Shown here: positions 1 through 12,792 of the stretch, in pieces
How positions within the stretch are numbered: the stretch's first letter is position 1
Layout: the number at the start of each line of letters is the position of its first letter
DNA from: Fusarium oxysporum f. sp. lycopersici 4287
Lineage: Eukaryota > Ascomycota > Sordariomycetes > Hypocreales > Nectriaceae
Direction: 5' to 3'
Length of the DNA: 64,000 nucleotides
Assembly (NCBI RefSeq): GCF_000149955.1
Contig: NC_030995.1
Span: forward strand, 1,736,001-1,800,000
Position numbers and translations under genes: made by a program
Notes under the pieces: generated by a model
The model's input: only the letters and a program-made list of their open reading frames with translations
Databases searched by the model: none
Told to the model about the DNA's origin: nothing

Positions 1-1140
1 GGTCCTCCATTGAGAACACGGCTTGACTCCCGTCCCGCTCCACTGACAGCATCCCCCTGTAGGTACCCCGGCCAGGGCCCCTCACTACTAAATAAGTATC
101 AAGCCTGGCTGCCGCTGCTGCAGCCCGTTAACCAGCCCAACCATTCCATTATTCGACCCTCCTATGCACGTCTTGAATCAGCCATTGGATGGTTTCTGTA
201 TGCCTTTTCAGTAAACAAACAAACCAAAGTCAATGCCGTTCTTGGACGGCTTCTCTGACTTGAGTTGTAGTGCGCGTTTAGGAAAGTCTTGGGCGTTGAC
301 ACAAAACAACCCCCCCGGCAAGTCGCTCATTGAAATGTAGTGAGCTCCTGGTCCACTCAATTAACCTCAGTTTGTCTCTCCTTCAAACACCATTGGGCCT
401 TCAACACCAGGGAAACCATTCAAGATGGAAGTTTACGGATGGCTAGGAGACTCAAGCCACATCTCAAGTGACAGTCCGAGGTATTCTAAGGAAACATCGT
501 GCGTTTGAGACCGAGCCTCCAGCATTCCCATTCAACAGTTAGGGAATTGACCTTGCAATGGTGCTATAGACCCCTTGGAGATTAGCAAACTTCCGAGGCA
601 AGGTATCTGATAACGAATATAGCTTTCATAAAAGTTGAGAGGATATGCCATGGCTACCCATGAGTATATGCAACTGTTTATCAATGTTCACCGAGGTATA
701 AGAATTGGGGTCTTCATGTATACGTTTCTTTGATTAGTTGAAGCAAATCTATGCCTGCTTCAGATCTATATTTGTCGACTAACAATTACTCTATATGCTA
801 TACTCATCCCAGCCTTGAGACTTAGGTTGGTAGAGTGAGTCTTGCTCATGATTCCCATTCCCAACATGGCCCATTACCTCAACACGCCTTCAACTCCATT
901 AATCCGTTCAAAAAAAAAGAAAAAAGACCCTCTTGCATGAGAATTTGGGGGCAAAAGGGCAACAGCCGCATGGCTAGCCGCCAAGAAGAACAGGGCATTA
1001 AACGTCGTGCAACGTCGCGTTCCTTCACAGGACGTATCTATGAAAAGCGTCAAACACCACTCAGACAACCTCCGAGCACATGAGTGATTATAAAGATGTA
1101 TCAAACACCAGAAACAAAATTTGATTAAGAGGCCGAGATA
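1..1140. other. Intergenic, window edge
   Basis: No gene is supported here. Only short overlapping reading frames without family resemblance are present. The right part lies downstream of the LCB2 stop codon and should hold its 3' untranslated region. The left end is cut by the window edge. Confidence 0.5.
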
Positions 1141-3123
1141 TTAGCGTAGGGGAATCTTTGAATCCTGGACACCGTGTTGTACAACGTCTTCAAGGTTCCA
1201 ACGAGGGGCCTGAAGGGGGATTCTGTTTTCCTTTCTCCATTCCTTTTCGTTCTTGGGGTCAACGCCCTCGGGAAGATGTTCCAGTCCGCCTGCCACACCA
1301 GTCGAGAACTTGATCTGCAGGATGTCACCGACTTCGTCGCATGCAGCCAACAGACGGTCAAGGTCCTCCTTGTTGTGGGCAGCAGAAACACAGAAACGGG
1401 CGCGAGAACTGATGAGTGGGGTCGCAGGATACCCAACAACGACGACGGAGATTTTTCGTCGAAGCATCTCGTGACTGAACGCAGGGAGCTTGGCGGGGTG
1501 GTAGAGCATGACAGGAATAATAGGAGAGTCATCGTGGCCGTACACGATAAGGCCAAGACGCTTAAGTCCGAGACGAAGGTAACGAGAGTTGAAGGCAATG
1601 CGCTGGAGACGCTCCTCGCCTTGACCAGGGCACAGCTCGCCAGTAATGAGTTTCAGGGAAGCCAAGATTTGCATGAGCACACAAGGAGCAGGAGTTTCGC
1701 CATACTGAGTAGCAGCGTTGGAGCTCTTGAGCTTGTCGATAATATGTTTCTCGGCTGCGATGTAACCACCGTTGGCACCAAAAGACTTTGTCAGAGTTCC
1801 CATGAGAATATCAACTTCGGAGGGATCAATGCCAAAGTAGTCGCAAACACCACGACCGCGGGGGCCAAGAGCACCGACAGAGTGAGCCTCGTCAACGAAA
1901 AGATAGAACTTGTACTTGTTCTTCAGAGCAAGAATACCGGGAAGATCACACATGGTACCCTCCATAGAGTAGAGACCTTCGACGACAACCAGAATCTTCT
2001 TCCAAGGACGGTGGGTGCGGGGTTGACCCTGGGAAATAGCTTCGCGAACAACACGTTCCAGATCAGCCATATCATTGTGCTTGAAGCTCTGAATAACGGC
2101 ACCAGAAAGACGAGCACCAACACGGATGGAGGCGTGGTTGAGTTCATCGGAAATGATTAGACAACCCTTGGAGACAAGGGCGGGGAAAGAGCTCGAGTTT
2201 GTGACATAACCCATAGAAAAAACCATAGAAGCAGGCTTGCCAACAAATTCGGCAACCTCACGCTCGACCTCAAGAGCAAGGTCAGAAGTACCAGCAGCAC
2301 CACGGGGGCTGCAGAAGCTGATTCCGTATTGCTTGACGCACGCCTCCACAGCGTCGGCACAAGGACCTTCAGACTGGGCGAAACCAAGATAGTTGTACGA
2401 ACTCATGTTGAGAGTCTCAGTGTAGGTGCCGGTATATTGATAGGTGCGATTGAAGTCGTCGGACTTGCGGTCCATCAGTGTGATAAAGCGTCCGGGGACG
2501 CCAGTGGTAGGGCGAGCAAAACAATCATCCAGGCGCATCTTGAGGCGTCGGACATAGAAATTGTCGAAATCGCTGTTGAGAGCTGCATAGCCGTTGCTGG
2601 CTTTGAGGGCGCGATAGTGCTTGGGGTTTCCGAAACGCTTGCCAAAGAAGTCGCGAATATGACCAAGAACGATCAGGATCAGGTAGCTGATGTAAGTGGT
2701 GAGAATAAAATAGTAAGGAGGCTCATCCTCTACAGGGGCCTGGAGAGGCTCTCCATGAGACTGGCTGGTGTATCGATGACTTGAGTGGAGGAGAGGGCCA
2801 AACTGAGCGTCGGCACGCTTCTGACGGTCGATCTCCTCGGCCGACTTAGGTTGGAAGAGAGTGGTCGTTGAGGCATCGATGCTGTTGGGGTCTCCAGGGC
2901 TCGCGGTTGAGAGAGAGATAGTAGGCAGACCGGGAGAAGGAGAGAATCCAGTAGCAGCGGCAAGGGCCTGCTGGGCACCAGTGGATTTGGGGCTACTGGA
3001 GAAGAAGTTGGTGATACGGTTGCCTTTTGAGGTAGAGGGGCGCCTCTCGCCCGACTTGACGGGTTGAGACATGGAAGGTGAGGATGAGAAAGGATTAAGC
3101 CGACGGGGCATCTCTCCTGGCAC
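1141..3123 (-). CDS. LCB2: Serine palmitoyltransferase catalytic subunit 2
   Basis: PLP-dependent ER enzyme that, as a heterodimer with LCB1, condenses L-serine with palmitoyl-CoA to 3-ketodihydrosphingosine, the first step of sphingolipid synthesis. The single-exon frame encodes up to 660 residues. A Ser/Pro-rich N-terminus is followed by one membrane segment (about 137-157, YYFILTTYISYLILIVLG). The aminotransferase-fold alpha-oxoamine synthase core follows, with DEAHS (about 411), which contacts the cofactor, and the Schiff-base lysine in GTLTKSFGANGGY (about 446). That motif is the LCB2 signature; LCB1 lacks the lysine. Two in-frame starts exist: 3123, and Met18 at 3072 (MSQPVKSGER). The second may be the natural start, because the first 17 residues look like translated leader. 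Family identity is clear; the start is not. Confidence 0.96.
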   Translation of the reverse strand: MPGEMPRRLNPFSSSPSMSQPVKSGERRPSTSKGNRITNFFSSSPKSTGAQQALAAATGFSPSPGLPTISLSTASPGDPNSIDASTTTLFQPKSAEEIDRQKRADAQFGPLLHSSHRYTSQSHGEPLQAPVEDEPPYYFILTTYISYLILIVLGHIRDFFGKRFGNPKHYRALKASNGYAALNSDFDNFYVRRLKMRLDDCFARPTTGVPGRFITLMDRKSDDFNRTYQYTGTYTETLNMSSYNYLGFAQSEGPCADAVEACVKQYGISFCSPRGAAGTSDLALEVEREVAEFVGKPASMVFSMGYVTNSSSFPALVSKGCLIISDELNHASIRVGARLSGAVIQSFKHNDMADLERVVREAISQGQPRTHRPWKKILVVVEGLYSMEGTMCDLPGILALKNKYKFYLFVDEAHSVGALGPRGRGVCDYFGIDPSEVDILMGTLTKSFGANGGYIAAEKHIIDKLKSSNAATQYGETPAPCVLMQILASLKLITGELCPGQGEERLQRIAFNSRYLRLGLKRLGLIVYGHDDSPIIPVMLYHPAKLPAFSHEMLRRKISVVVVGYPATPLISSRARFCVSAAHNKEDLDRLLAACDEVGDILQIKFSTGVAGGLEHLPEGVDPKNEKEWRKENRIPLQAPRWNLEDVVQHGVQDSKIPLR

Positions 3124-6100
3124 AGGTGCGTTGGATTGTTCAAGGCGCGAACGTAAGGGAGGCTAGATCGCGAATCGTCGAAGGAGGGCAGAGCACCCAA
3201 TTGTAGTCAGAAGGACAGAAAGTCGAGAGACTGGGAGCCAGGAGCGAGTGTCAGTGGATGTGCGAAACCTAACAATCGATTCAAGACGATTCGCCGCAAA
3301 GCATATTCTGTAAATAGGAGGTTTGTTGTGAGGAACCCAATTGCTTTTCAATGCGGATGAGGATATGCGAAGCAGGAAAGAAAACAAGACTCAACGTGCA
3401 CCGCGATCGAGAACAAGCTGCAACACAAGTAACGGAGACAAAGATGTTGAGCTGGGGCTGATACACGGTACAACAGATGTTGATGAGGAAGAATTATGAA
3501 ATTGATGAAAAGAGGTGACCATTGGGTTTAAAGTTGAATTGGAGCGCTGTGCAGCACTGCGCGTAGTGGTGCGTGGTCCAGGAGGCACAGGGGGGCGCAG
3601 GAGGTGGCGTCGAATCAAACTTGGAAAGTGAAGATCCGCCCACTGCAAATTGCCTGTGGGCCTTCAACTCGAGTAGCGGGGCCAGCCGTGGTCCAGCCAA
3701 GAATCGCTTAAAAACACCAGGCAGATGATGGGACGAACCGATGAATGATTGATGATGATTGATGAAGAGAGGATGATATCGACTCTCAGTAATGTGAAAG
3801 ATCACTTACCCAATAGTGCACTACTCATCAACAGAGCAATTGCTATGCTGCTATTCCAATTTCAATTACCGAGACAAGCGTTGCCGTTCCAAGGATGATA
3901 GATCGATCCAAGCTCAAATCGATCAGGCCGCAACGCAAGGGCGTATGATCGAGCACCAGTCGTCGATGACTTGATTCGGCGGTCAAGCGGGATCGATACT
4001 GCTAAAGAGTATTGATCGAGAAGGTAAGTCGGATGATGGCCACTAATAATGAGAACGGCCGTCGTGCGAGGTGTTTTGCAAAACGTAGGACAACTTGTCA
4101 GCGCCACCAGCGGTAGCAATGAAACAAGATGGGAATTTTGCCAGTCTTGCAGGCTGAGATCATGATACAGAGATCGATGAGGTTGTCTCTAACAAGCAGC
4201 AAGAGTGATAATGAAAAAAGAGAAGAGAGAGCTGACAGATGCAGGGAGTAACTGGCTATTATTCGACCCGACCTACACCACGAGAACAGAAGCAAGAAGA
4301 AAACCGCGGAGTCAGCGGGATAACGGGATGTTCATTGAAAAACAATGAAAAGTCCAGGTTTTCCGCTCCACGGGAAACAGCGGGGACCAGCACCAACTAG
4401 TACTGGGTACCTGAGTTCGAGGTGATGCGTCTAAGCGATGGGGATACCAGTTACTTGACGGAGTGTAATCAGAGCCGAGAGGATGTTTAAAGTTGCATTT
4501 GTTGACATGTACCTGAGCCGCTGACTGTGTCGCTGTATGCGATGTACGATGTACGAGAAACGCACACAGAACAGTCTCCATAGCACAGTAGAGCAAGGCA
4601 AGCACCCGCGGAATGCACCGGACACAAGGATAATAGGGAATTCAAGGGGTCAGCTGGCGGGGACTTGCATTGCATGGCCTTCTCGTCTCGTCGTTCGCCT
4701 TTTCGTTTCCAGGCCTCGCTTCCTTGCTAGGCTTTGATAACAAGCGACTTCACAAGGCTTGAGGGTTCAAAAGCGAGGCGCGTATTCTCTATGATGACGC
4801 CGTGTTCCCCTCAAAGGCTGGCCATGCCTGTTCAACTGAGCTCCTGACCTCGAATCCTACCCAGATGCAGACACAAAACGATCAGAACATATCTCTGGCT
4901 CCCTCTCCTTAATCGAAGTCCCTGTAAAAAGGATCCAATGGTTCTGTTTTCAAGACGAACCCCTGGGCTCCGAGGTCTCCGGCCTGCGAATGGGAAGACA
5001 CGGGAGACTTTAAGAGAAAACGCCACTTTTCTTCTTCTAGCTCGGCTCGCACCAAATTTCTGTCGTTTGTCTCGTGTAGCGAATGACAGACTTTCAAAAG
5101 CCTGAAGGGTGCCCCCAGGGAACAAGAAAACTTCTGACGTTGGACCTCGGTGGCAGAAATATAGAATCCAAGATCTACTAAATCTACACCTAAATTTACC
5201 CAAGTCTTTTTTGTCACCTACGATAGATGTCCTAAGTTTTCTTGCCTCCCCTTGGGTGCCGCGGCTCACCATCAGATCTTGTTGGTCTTACACAGCATTG
5301 GTCATGATGAAACCCAAAGGAAGTTGGATGTCATCATCCAGGGGCATGCTGTGCCCAAGCTCTCAAAATCTCCGCCGCACCCGGCGACGATGATGGCATT
5401 ATTCTTCAAGCTCCCTCGTTAGGGAAGAGTCTCGTGGCATATCAAGTCTTTGAACGCTTTTTAACTTTCGGTCCGGTCGCCTCGATAGTCACTTTGCATT
5501 TCATCCTTGATAAATGTTCGTGAATCATATGGAGACCTGGGCTAGGATTTCTCCCCCAGAACAAGCTACTGCAGCCGAGTGCACACACTTGCAGCCAACG
5601 ATGCTGTGCTTAGCTTGTGTACGTACGGATAACATGATTCTCAATGTAGTGCATTACTTTTTAGCGCTTGTTGCACACCGACATCTATGGCTAGATAAAA
5701 GATGCTGCAAAGCCCTGCATAACATCCATCTATCAAAGATGAACAAGATCCTCCAATGCCAAAAGACCTTCACCGCCAGCTCCTTTTCAGCCCAAAACTG
5801 CAACTAATGCACACGGTCCGTGAGGATCATTTCGTGATATTCGGATTGACTGGTCGCATTCTCGAGTTGAGGAGGCTCAAGATATCAAGTATAGTACCAC
5901 CGCTTCCGAATTCAGATCATGGTCTGCTGCCTTCTTGTCGACCCCCCATCGAGCTTCACCCATGCTATGCGAAGTCAACGTCCTTGAAACAGAAGCTGAG
6001 TAAACTGTCGGGGCCTGATCATCTTGGATTCAAGGTGGTTCGGGACGATCGACTATGCCGAGTTCTCCCTTCTAGCTACGGTCCGGCAGCTAAGCTTAGA

Positions 6101-6844
6101 CTGTACCGAGGCAACCAACAACACACTAATCTCGCCAAACTGCCATACAACGTGATTATGATTCAGCTTTGCCTTGTGCTTTGACAATCACGTTATGTTG
6201 CGTATTCGTTATTTGCTTTTGAGTCACCGTTGATTCTTCTTCTGAAGAGACCACAATGTGCTCTCCTTTTATTTGAAGTGATGGCATCTCGTTTAGCTCG
6301 ACATGACAGTTGTCATTACGAACAAAAGTGACAACTCACAGCTCAAGACATACTAATTTCGCAAGCCTCCTGAGTATGTAATTACGACGATACCATCCAA
6401 GTTATCAAAGTCCATCAATAGTTGTCATGATGGAAAACCCTTAGATCCTCAGCTTGAGACAAGCCACACATCATGACCTCAGCCTCCCCCACCACAGCCA
6501 CTTCGGGGTAAGAGACGGGACTCGATGGCGGGGAGCCGAGAACGGGAGGGGACGGCTTTCAGTGGTTGGGCCATTAGAGAAAGATTCCGAGCTGTGCTGG
6601 AAACACGGAATCCCAAGTCCGTAGCGTTGGGATAAGAATACAATCTTCTCAACAATTAAACAGCATCTCTCTTGCTTCATCTTGGCTTCCATAAACCACT
6701 CAATCCCTCCCTTGGCTGTGTCTATTACTTCTTACACGCCATCGTCTCATTGGTATCTCAACTCCTCGGAATCGTCACTATTCCCCAACAATCGTCTTTC
6801 CGAGGACTTGATTGACCTTTCAGTCTCCCTTATTTTTCGTTCCA
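3124..6844. other. Long divergent intergenic region between LCB2 and AACS
   Basis: About 3.7 kb with no recognisable gene. The part next to LCB2 is purine-rich on the plus strand, so it is pyrimidine-rich on the LCB2 sense strand, as is common for fungal promoters and leaders. Frames of 85-146 codons near 3.4-4.6, 4.8-5.4 and 5.5-6.2 kb show no domain, signal peptide or credible exon joins. Regulatory DNA for both divergent genes must lie here, but I could not identify specific sites. Confidence 0.4.
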
Positions 6845-9098
6845 ATGCCCGTCATGTCGATTGACAAACTTACACCTTCTGCTGCGGCACCTCCTTCTGA
6901 TGATAATGTCCTCTGGAGGCATTCGGATCCAAAGTCCACTCACATGTGGAAGTTTCTTGAGCACGTGAACAAGAAGCATGGTTTAAGTCTCGATGGTTAC
7001 CCAGCACTGTACAAGTGGTCTATCGATGAAGTTGCTCAGTTCTGGGAGGAAGTTTGGCATTTTGCTGGTGTTACGGCTTCAAAGCCTTTTGAAGAGGTAT
7101 GAAGCCAAGTTATGAGAGGGGCGTCTCAAGTGAGAGGCTCACCAGGCTCAAGATGAGCTCAACAACTCCAGAACTCAACTAAACACCTCTGCAGGTCCTT
7201 CCTAAAAATGCTCCTATGTACCCCCGGCCAGACTTCTTCTCGGGCTCACGTCTTAACTTCGCTGAGAACCTCCTCTTTCCCGCGACCTCTCCACTTCCCG
7301 AGCCCACTGCTCCAGCCGTTATCACTGTTACCGAGCTGCCAAACTCCACAGTGACTACTTCATGGGCCGAGTTGCGTGAGGCAGTCCGTCGTTGTTCTAA
7401 CGCCCTGCGTGCAGCTGGTCTTAAGCCCAATGATGTTGTTGCGGGTTTCGTCTCAAACCATGTTGAAGCGCTGGTTGCTATGCTTGCTGCCGCCTCAGTC
7501 GGCGCCATTTGGACTGGTATAAGTCCTGATAACGGTGTCTCAGCTGTGCTGGACCGTCTGAACCAGATTGCGCCCAAGGTGCTATTTGCCGATAACGGCA
7601 CAGTCTACAACGGCAAGGAGTGGTCTAGTGTGGCAAAGACGACTGAGATTGTGGCTGCGTTGAAGGACAAGGGGCTTGAGAGAGTAGTTGTGATTAACAA
7701 CATCAGCTCTGGTGGACTTGGTCTTGAGGAGCTTGAGAAGCATGGCATGTTGGCTGTCGATTACGCCAAGATGCTCGAGTCTGCTTCTGAAGACCCCCTG
7801 AAGTTCGAGCAGCTTCCTCCAGCTCATCCCCTCTACGTTCTCTACTCCAGTGGTACAACTGGCCTCCCCAAGGCCATTGTTCATACAGCGTTAGGTACGC
7901 TTCTGCAGCATAAGAAGGAGCATCTTCTTCACTGCTCACTCGACTCCTCATCTCGAATGCTCTACTATACGACTACCTCCTGGATGATGTGGCACTGGAG
8001 CATCGGAGCTCTTGCCGTGGGCTCTACCATCATTGTCTACTCTGGCTCTCCTTTCCGCCCCCATGGTCATCTCTCACTCCCACGTCTCCTCTCTGACCTC
8101 AAGGTCACTCACTTCGGTACCTCGGCCGCCTACCTGACTGCACTAGAGGCCAATAACGTTTACCCTGTCCGTGACGAGTCGATTGATCTTTCAAACCTGA
8201 AGGCTATTTACTCCACTGCTTCACCTCTCCCCCCATCGACCTTCAAGTTTGTCTATGAAGCCTTCCCCAAGCATATCAACCTCGGCTCGATTACCGGTGG
8301 AACAGACATTATCTCACTATTCGGAGCGCCTTGCCCACTACTCCCTGTTCGCGTTGGCGAGATCCAGTGCGCTGGTCTTGGGATGGCTATCCGTGCTGTT
8401 GACTCTGTCACGGGCGAGCCCATCAAGGCCGACGAGCCAGGTGATCTTGTCTGCATCAAGCCATTCCTTTGCCAACCCCTGACCTTTTTCGGTCCTAGCG
8501 GCGAGGCCAAGTATCAATCAGCCTACTTTGAGAGGTTCGAAAACATCTGTGGCGTTGAGGGCGCAGTATGGCACCACGGAGATTTCGTCAAGATTCCCGA
8601 CCCTGCAACCGGCAGTCTTGTCATGCTTGGACGATCAGATGGTGTGCTAAAGCCATCAGGGGTGAGATTCGGCTCAGCCGAGATCTACAACATTCTCACA
8701 CGCTTCTTCGCCTCTGAAGTCGAGGATGCAGTTTGCATTGGACGTAGACGGGAGACAGACTCAGACGAGACTGTATGTCTCTTTGTGGTGATGGTACCTG
8801 GACATGAATTCAGCGATGACCTACGCCTAAGGATCAAGTCCAAGATCAAGTCTGAATTGAGCCCTCGACATGTACCTGGCGTCGTGGAGGAGTGCGGAGG
8901 CGGCGTCCCCAAGACTGGCAATGGAAAGAAGTAAGTCTACCCCTTAAGAATATCCGTAGGATGTGTGATGTTAACATTCAACGCAGGATTGAGGTCGCAG
9001 TGAAACAGATCCTTTCTGGTATGAATGTCAAGACCAATGCCAGTGTTGCAAACCCTGAAGCACTAGATTGGTTTAAGAAGTGGGCAGAGACTCACTAG
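6845..9098 (+). CDS. Acetoacetyl-CoA synthetase
   Basis: ATP-dependent acyl-CoA ligase (ANL superfamily) converting acetoacetate, ATP and CoA to acetoacetyl-CoA, which feeds mevalonate/sterol or ketone-body use in the cytosol. Exons are 6845-7096, 7195-8930 and 8987-9098; introns start gtatga and gtaagt and end ctgcag and acgcag. Total 699 residues, the expected size. The N-terminal acetyl-CoA-synthetase-like cap (LWRHSDPKSTHMWKFLEHVN) is followed by the P-loop-like AMP-binding motif LYSSGTTGLPKAIVH, then the adenylate-binding region GSITGGTDI. The hinge HHGDFVK and the C-terminal catalytic lysine region PKTGNGKKIEV span the last intron. Alternative in-frame Met codons lie at 6854 and 6812; 6845 or 6854 best fits the family. 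The very similar acetyl-CoA synthetases lack the exact N-terminal W..EVW cap seen here. Confidence 0.94.
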
Positions 9099-9596
9099 AG
9101 AAGTCCAAATAGTTTGGGGAGTTATATCTTCGGCCGGAACTAGATAAAACATTGTCTATGGGATATAGGAAGGCTACATGGGTTAGATACGATGGCGTCG
9201 ACAACGAAGTGACTGGCTGATTTCTGGTTTCGCAAGTACACCTCCTTACTGTTCAATCTCTTACACGAGTGCCGCCCGTGCTAAGAGTCCTTCTGTCATG
9301 GGGACGCAATATCACTGTGTCGCCTGGCTCTAATAAGATGAAACCTAGCTCCTGTAGGTTGATATGAGTGAATGAAAAGATCGGGAGCTCAACAAACATA
9401 TGAATATTGCTGGACAGTCTAATGAAGATTGCAGTATCTAAGCACAATGAAAGAATGAAGTTGACAAGAAATCATTTCTCATTACTAATGCTATTCCCAG
9501 ATCTATGGTATATCCCCCATGCATTGCGCGCATATATCCCTTAAAACTCCACCCATGACACATAAAGACAATACGTAGTTTCTTCTGACCTCAAGC
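9099..9596. other. Convergent 3' intergenic spacer
   Basis: About 500 bases between the stop codons of two converging genes. It presumably holds both 3' untranslated regions. No gene or repeat seen. Confidence 0.45.
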
Positions 9597-11046
9597 TCAA
9601 AAGTGTACGCTTCGCTTCTTCTGAACCTTCTTCCGCTTCTCTTCGTCCTTTCGACTGCTGAAGAAGCCACTGACACTTGCTGCCGCCGGTCCAGCATAGG
9701 GACCCTGCAGTAGACCACCCAAACCATGACGTTTCTTTCCATTCTCACTGGGGGCCTGGCTGAGCTTGCGAAGGAGGAGGAGCAAAGTTTGGCTGAGGAG
9801 CGCCATACGGTGTTGGTCCAACACTGTTGGGTCTTTGGGGCAGGTTGTTTGGGGGGTTCAATGCGCCTGACGCAAACTGCGGTCTGGGAGGTAAGGGTGG
9901 TGATGGGTGACCCGGGCTCGTGGGACTCTGGAAGTCTTGCCCAGCCATGCCGTATTCTCGACGGAGCCTTTCTGTTTCTTGTTCAACCTCAGCATCTCTC
10001 TTCCGACGCTCTTGTTCCTCAGTCTCAAGCATCTTCTGGATTCTCTTGCGTTCATCCTCCTCTTGCGCTTCACGCTCAAGTCTTTTGCGTTCTTCCTCTG
10101 CGACCATTGCTTGTAGGCGTCGTGTTTCCGCCTCGACCTCAGCTTCTCGCTGGGCTTGGTTGCTTGACTGTTGTGGGGATGCTTGTGCACGAGGAGGTGA
10201 CGATGGACGGTTGTTATTGAGAGCACCCGCCATTGTTGGGCCTGCCGAGGAACTTGCTGCTGGGCGAGAGTTCTGGCGACGCCGGCCATTAGATGAGGTT
10301 TGGAGGTGGAAAGGATCCTGACTAGGGTTCAGATATAGGTCCTTGATGGTCTCCGCGCTCATAAGAAGAGCAATCTCAAGACCCCTTCTATCCTCGATCT
10401 CAACGCGGGCCATGTTGGGTTCATAGATGGTCAAAGTCGAGTCATGCTTGGCGCGGAAAAATGCTACCGTAATATCGGGTTCCTTGCTCTTTTTTCCACC
10501 CACATTTCGTCCTGTCATATAGCATGTCATGTCCTTGCTCAGACGACCATCACGTTTCCAGCGAAACACAACCTTGGGAACCAACTCGGCCAGAGACGGA
10601 CGATCTTCCTGGTCAATCTGGCTAGCACTGGGTAGCTTAAAGGATCTCTCGGGGAGCTCAAACTCCCAAGCGCCCGTCTTTCCCCAACTTCCCGGTTGTT
10701 GCTTGACGGGTATAGCCTGATCGGGGTTGTACAGCGAAACCGCAAAATTATCTGGGATGATAGGTGTCTTGGGCGGCGGGTTTCCGTTTTGCGCGCGGAT
10801 TTCGGCGGCAGAGAGAGTGGGCGCTACCCAGTCAGGCTTGACATCGACCTCTGCATATATCACAGATGTGTTCTGAGAGTCGAATATGCCGAGCGCATAT
10901 TGGCCATTGGCTTCGGAAGGCGCCGGTCGCTTGATGAGGTACTCGGGAGTAGGATCTGATCCATTGTGTGTGAAGTAGAGAATATTATTGAGTGGATTCT
11001 CTGAAGAGGACTTGAAGCGATATGTCGGGAGGTTTTCGTCAAGCAT
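9597..11046 (-). CDS. Conserved fungal protein, proline-rich with coiled coil, unknown function
   Basis: I do not recognise a named family. The folded N-terminal 230 or so residues contain mixed beta-type sequence (YRFKSSSENPLNNILYFTH; VVFRWKRDGRLSKDMTCYM) and look like a conserved domain. A Ser/Asn-rich linker follows, then a strongly charged helix rich in Glu/Arg (about 300-370, many ERKRLERE-type heptads) that should form a coiled coil, then a Pro-rich tail. The uninterrupted frame stops at 9745, but a basic, glycine-rich continuation ending at 9597 (GKKRHGLGGLLQGPYAG, then KKVQKKRSVHF) lies in another frame. A 49-bp intron at 9760-9808 (gtatgg...ctcag) joins the two exactly in phase and gives 466 residues. 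A one-base indel in a C5 run would do the same. Confidence 0.75.
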
Positions 11047-12531
11047 CTTGCCAACTGTATTGGTTGTCTAGAGCTCAATGCGATTGTTGACTTGGTGTCG
11101 CAGGGCTAATACGTGGGATGGCGTCGTAACCCGTCGGGTGTAACACAAGTATAAGAGGGTGTAAGTCGTAAGAAGTGAGTCGCTTGTGGTTCAGGGATGG
11201 CTCAAGTAGGAATTTGAGCAAGAGAGATAGTTATACGAAGTTGCAAGGAAAAGTCCGACAGACAAGACAATTGCGCGGCAGGCTGAGACTTGGAGGCGGG
11301 GCCGCCTTGAAGCAGATACAGCTTGTGACTGATCGGGAAGTGTCACAAGGACTTTAAAGACTTGGCTGATGAATGCGTATAAAGGCAATCAGATAACAAA
11401 TAATAAACTTACATTTAAGGGAATGAATTATTCTCGAATAGCACAGAGACAAAGAACATTCCTGTACTTAACTTATTTATGTACTACTTGCTAATCGAAA
11501 CTACGAGTGCTCGGTCTCGCATTAGTGACGTACCAAATCCGCCCAACGCCACAACCGATACTCAAAGAGGCTGTGCAAATTCTTTAGTGTCGCCCAAGTG
11601 TTACTATTCTAGTCCTGCTCCCTGTCACGTTTATATATCGGATTGCGACTGTCCAAGGACTGGCCTCAGAGATCGGCTTCCAATGGCGACTCTACCAATG
11701 GGTGATGCTGAGAGTATTAAGCATGTTCATCCATCTTTAAACGCGCGTCCAATGAGAAGCAGATCGTTTGAGCCTCGTCCTTTGCGTCAGCTTTGGACCT
11801 GATATTTCATTCCATTGCGTATACAAGTGTCACATTATCAAATATACAGTGTGTGATTTGTTATTCTAGAGAACTGATACTCTCTACTCTCATCTCTTTG
11901 TCTAATAGACTGCGAAAGCGCCATGAGATGCCTGAAATTCCAGATGCTAGTTCATGCCTGCCGTGCTTTAGCCTTCAAACAGTCCCAAATGCATACATCG
12001 TCCCTGAACGCCTTGCATCCAATGCAAATTCAATGCCATGTCCGTTTTGGTGCGCCTTCTTCTGAAATTCATGTCATAGTCCACCTTTAATGATGTAAGT
12101 AGGTTCGGTCCCCTCTTCTCCCCTCGATTGCAAATATGCCCTAGCTTTGCGTAGCTATCGTCGCGCTTCCCAAGGCTCCCTCATGTCAGATCAACAACAC
12201 GAAATCTGAACTTGGCCTGGCAGTAGTAATTGCAGTACTTATGTGCAAGGCCCTTACTTCAGGCCCGCGGCCACAAAACACTTCCATCTGACCAATCGGT
12301 TGTACTGTTAATGAGCCCGTGCGTGCTGAGCGATGTGATCAAGGATGATGGTTCGCAGCTCTATGCATAGTCCTCTTGTGCTTGTTCGTGTGTTCGTATC
12401 GTGTCATATCGATCTTGCAGGCTGTCTTCAATCAAGGTCGTTTTTCGAAAGTTGTCGCAAGTGAAACGGTCACCGCCTTACTTTCGGTTTAAGCGTCAAC
12501 TTGCCGACGCCAAACCCTCCCCATATCCATG
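11047..12531. other. Intergenic region before the first assembly gap
   Basis: About 1.5 kb. The left part is the promoter and leader of the minus-strand gene starting at 11046. The right part may include the distal exons of the gap-interrupted minus-strand gene, but no open frame is long enough to assign. Otherwise nothing is seen. Confidence 0.35.
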
Positions 12532-12792
12532 NNNNNNNNNNNNNNNNNNNNNNNNNNNNNNNNNNNNNNNNNNNNNNNNNNNNNNNNNNNNNNNNNNNNN
12601 NNNNNNNNNNNNNNNNNNNNNNNNNNNNNNNNNNNNNNNNNNNNNNNNNNNNNNNNNNNNNNNNNNNNNNNNNNNNNNNNNNNNNNNNNNNNNNNNNNNN
12701 NNNNNNNNNNNNNNNNNNNNNNNNNNNNNNNNNNNNNNNNNNNNNNNNNNNNNNNNNNNNNNNNNNNNNNNNNNNNNNNNNNNNNNNNNNNN
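12532..12792. other. Assembly gap (N run)
   Basis: A run of 261 N bases. It interrupts a minus-strand reading frame that starts at 12975, so the missing DNA is probably partly coding. The true length of the gap is unknown. Confidence 0.99.

Noticed and set aside
1174..2160. 328-codon plus-strand frame
   Set aside because: It is the exact antisense of LCB2. Its openness follows from the codon use of the real gene, and the translation has no domain.
5756..6184. 142-codon plus-strand frame between LCB2 and AACS
   Set aside because: No family resemblance, no splice partners, and overlap with another equal-quality frame.
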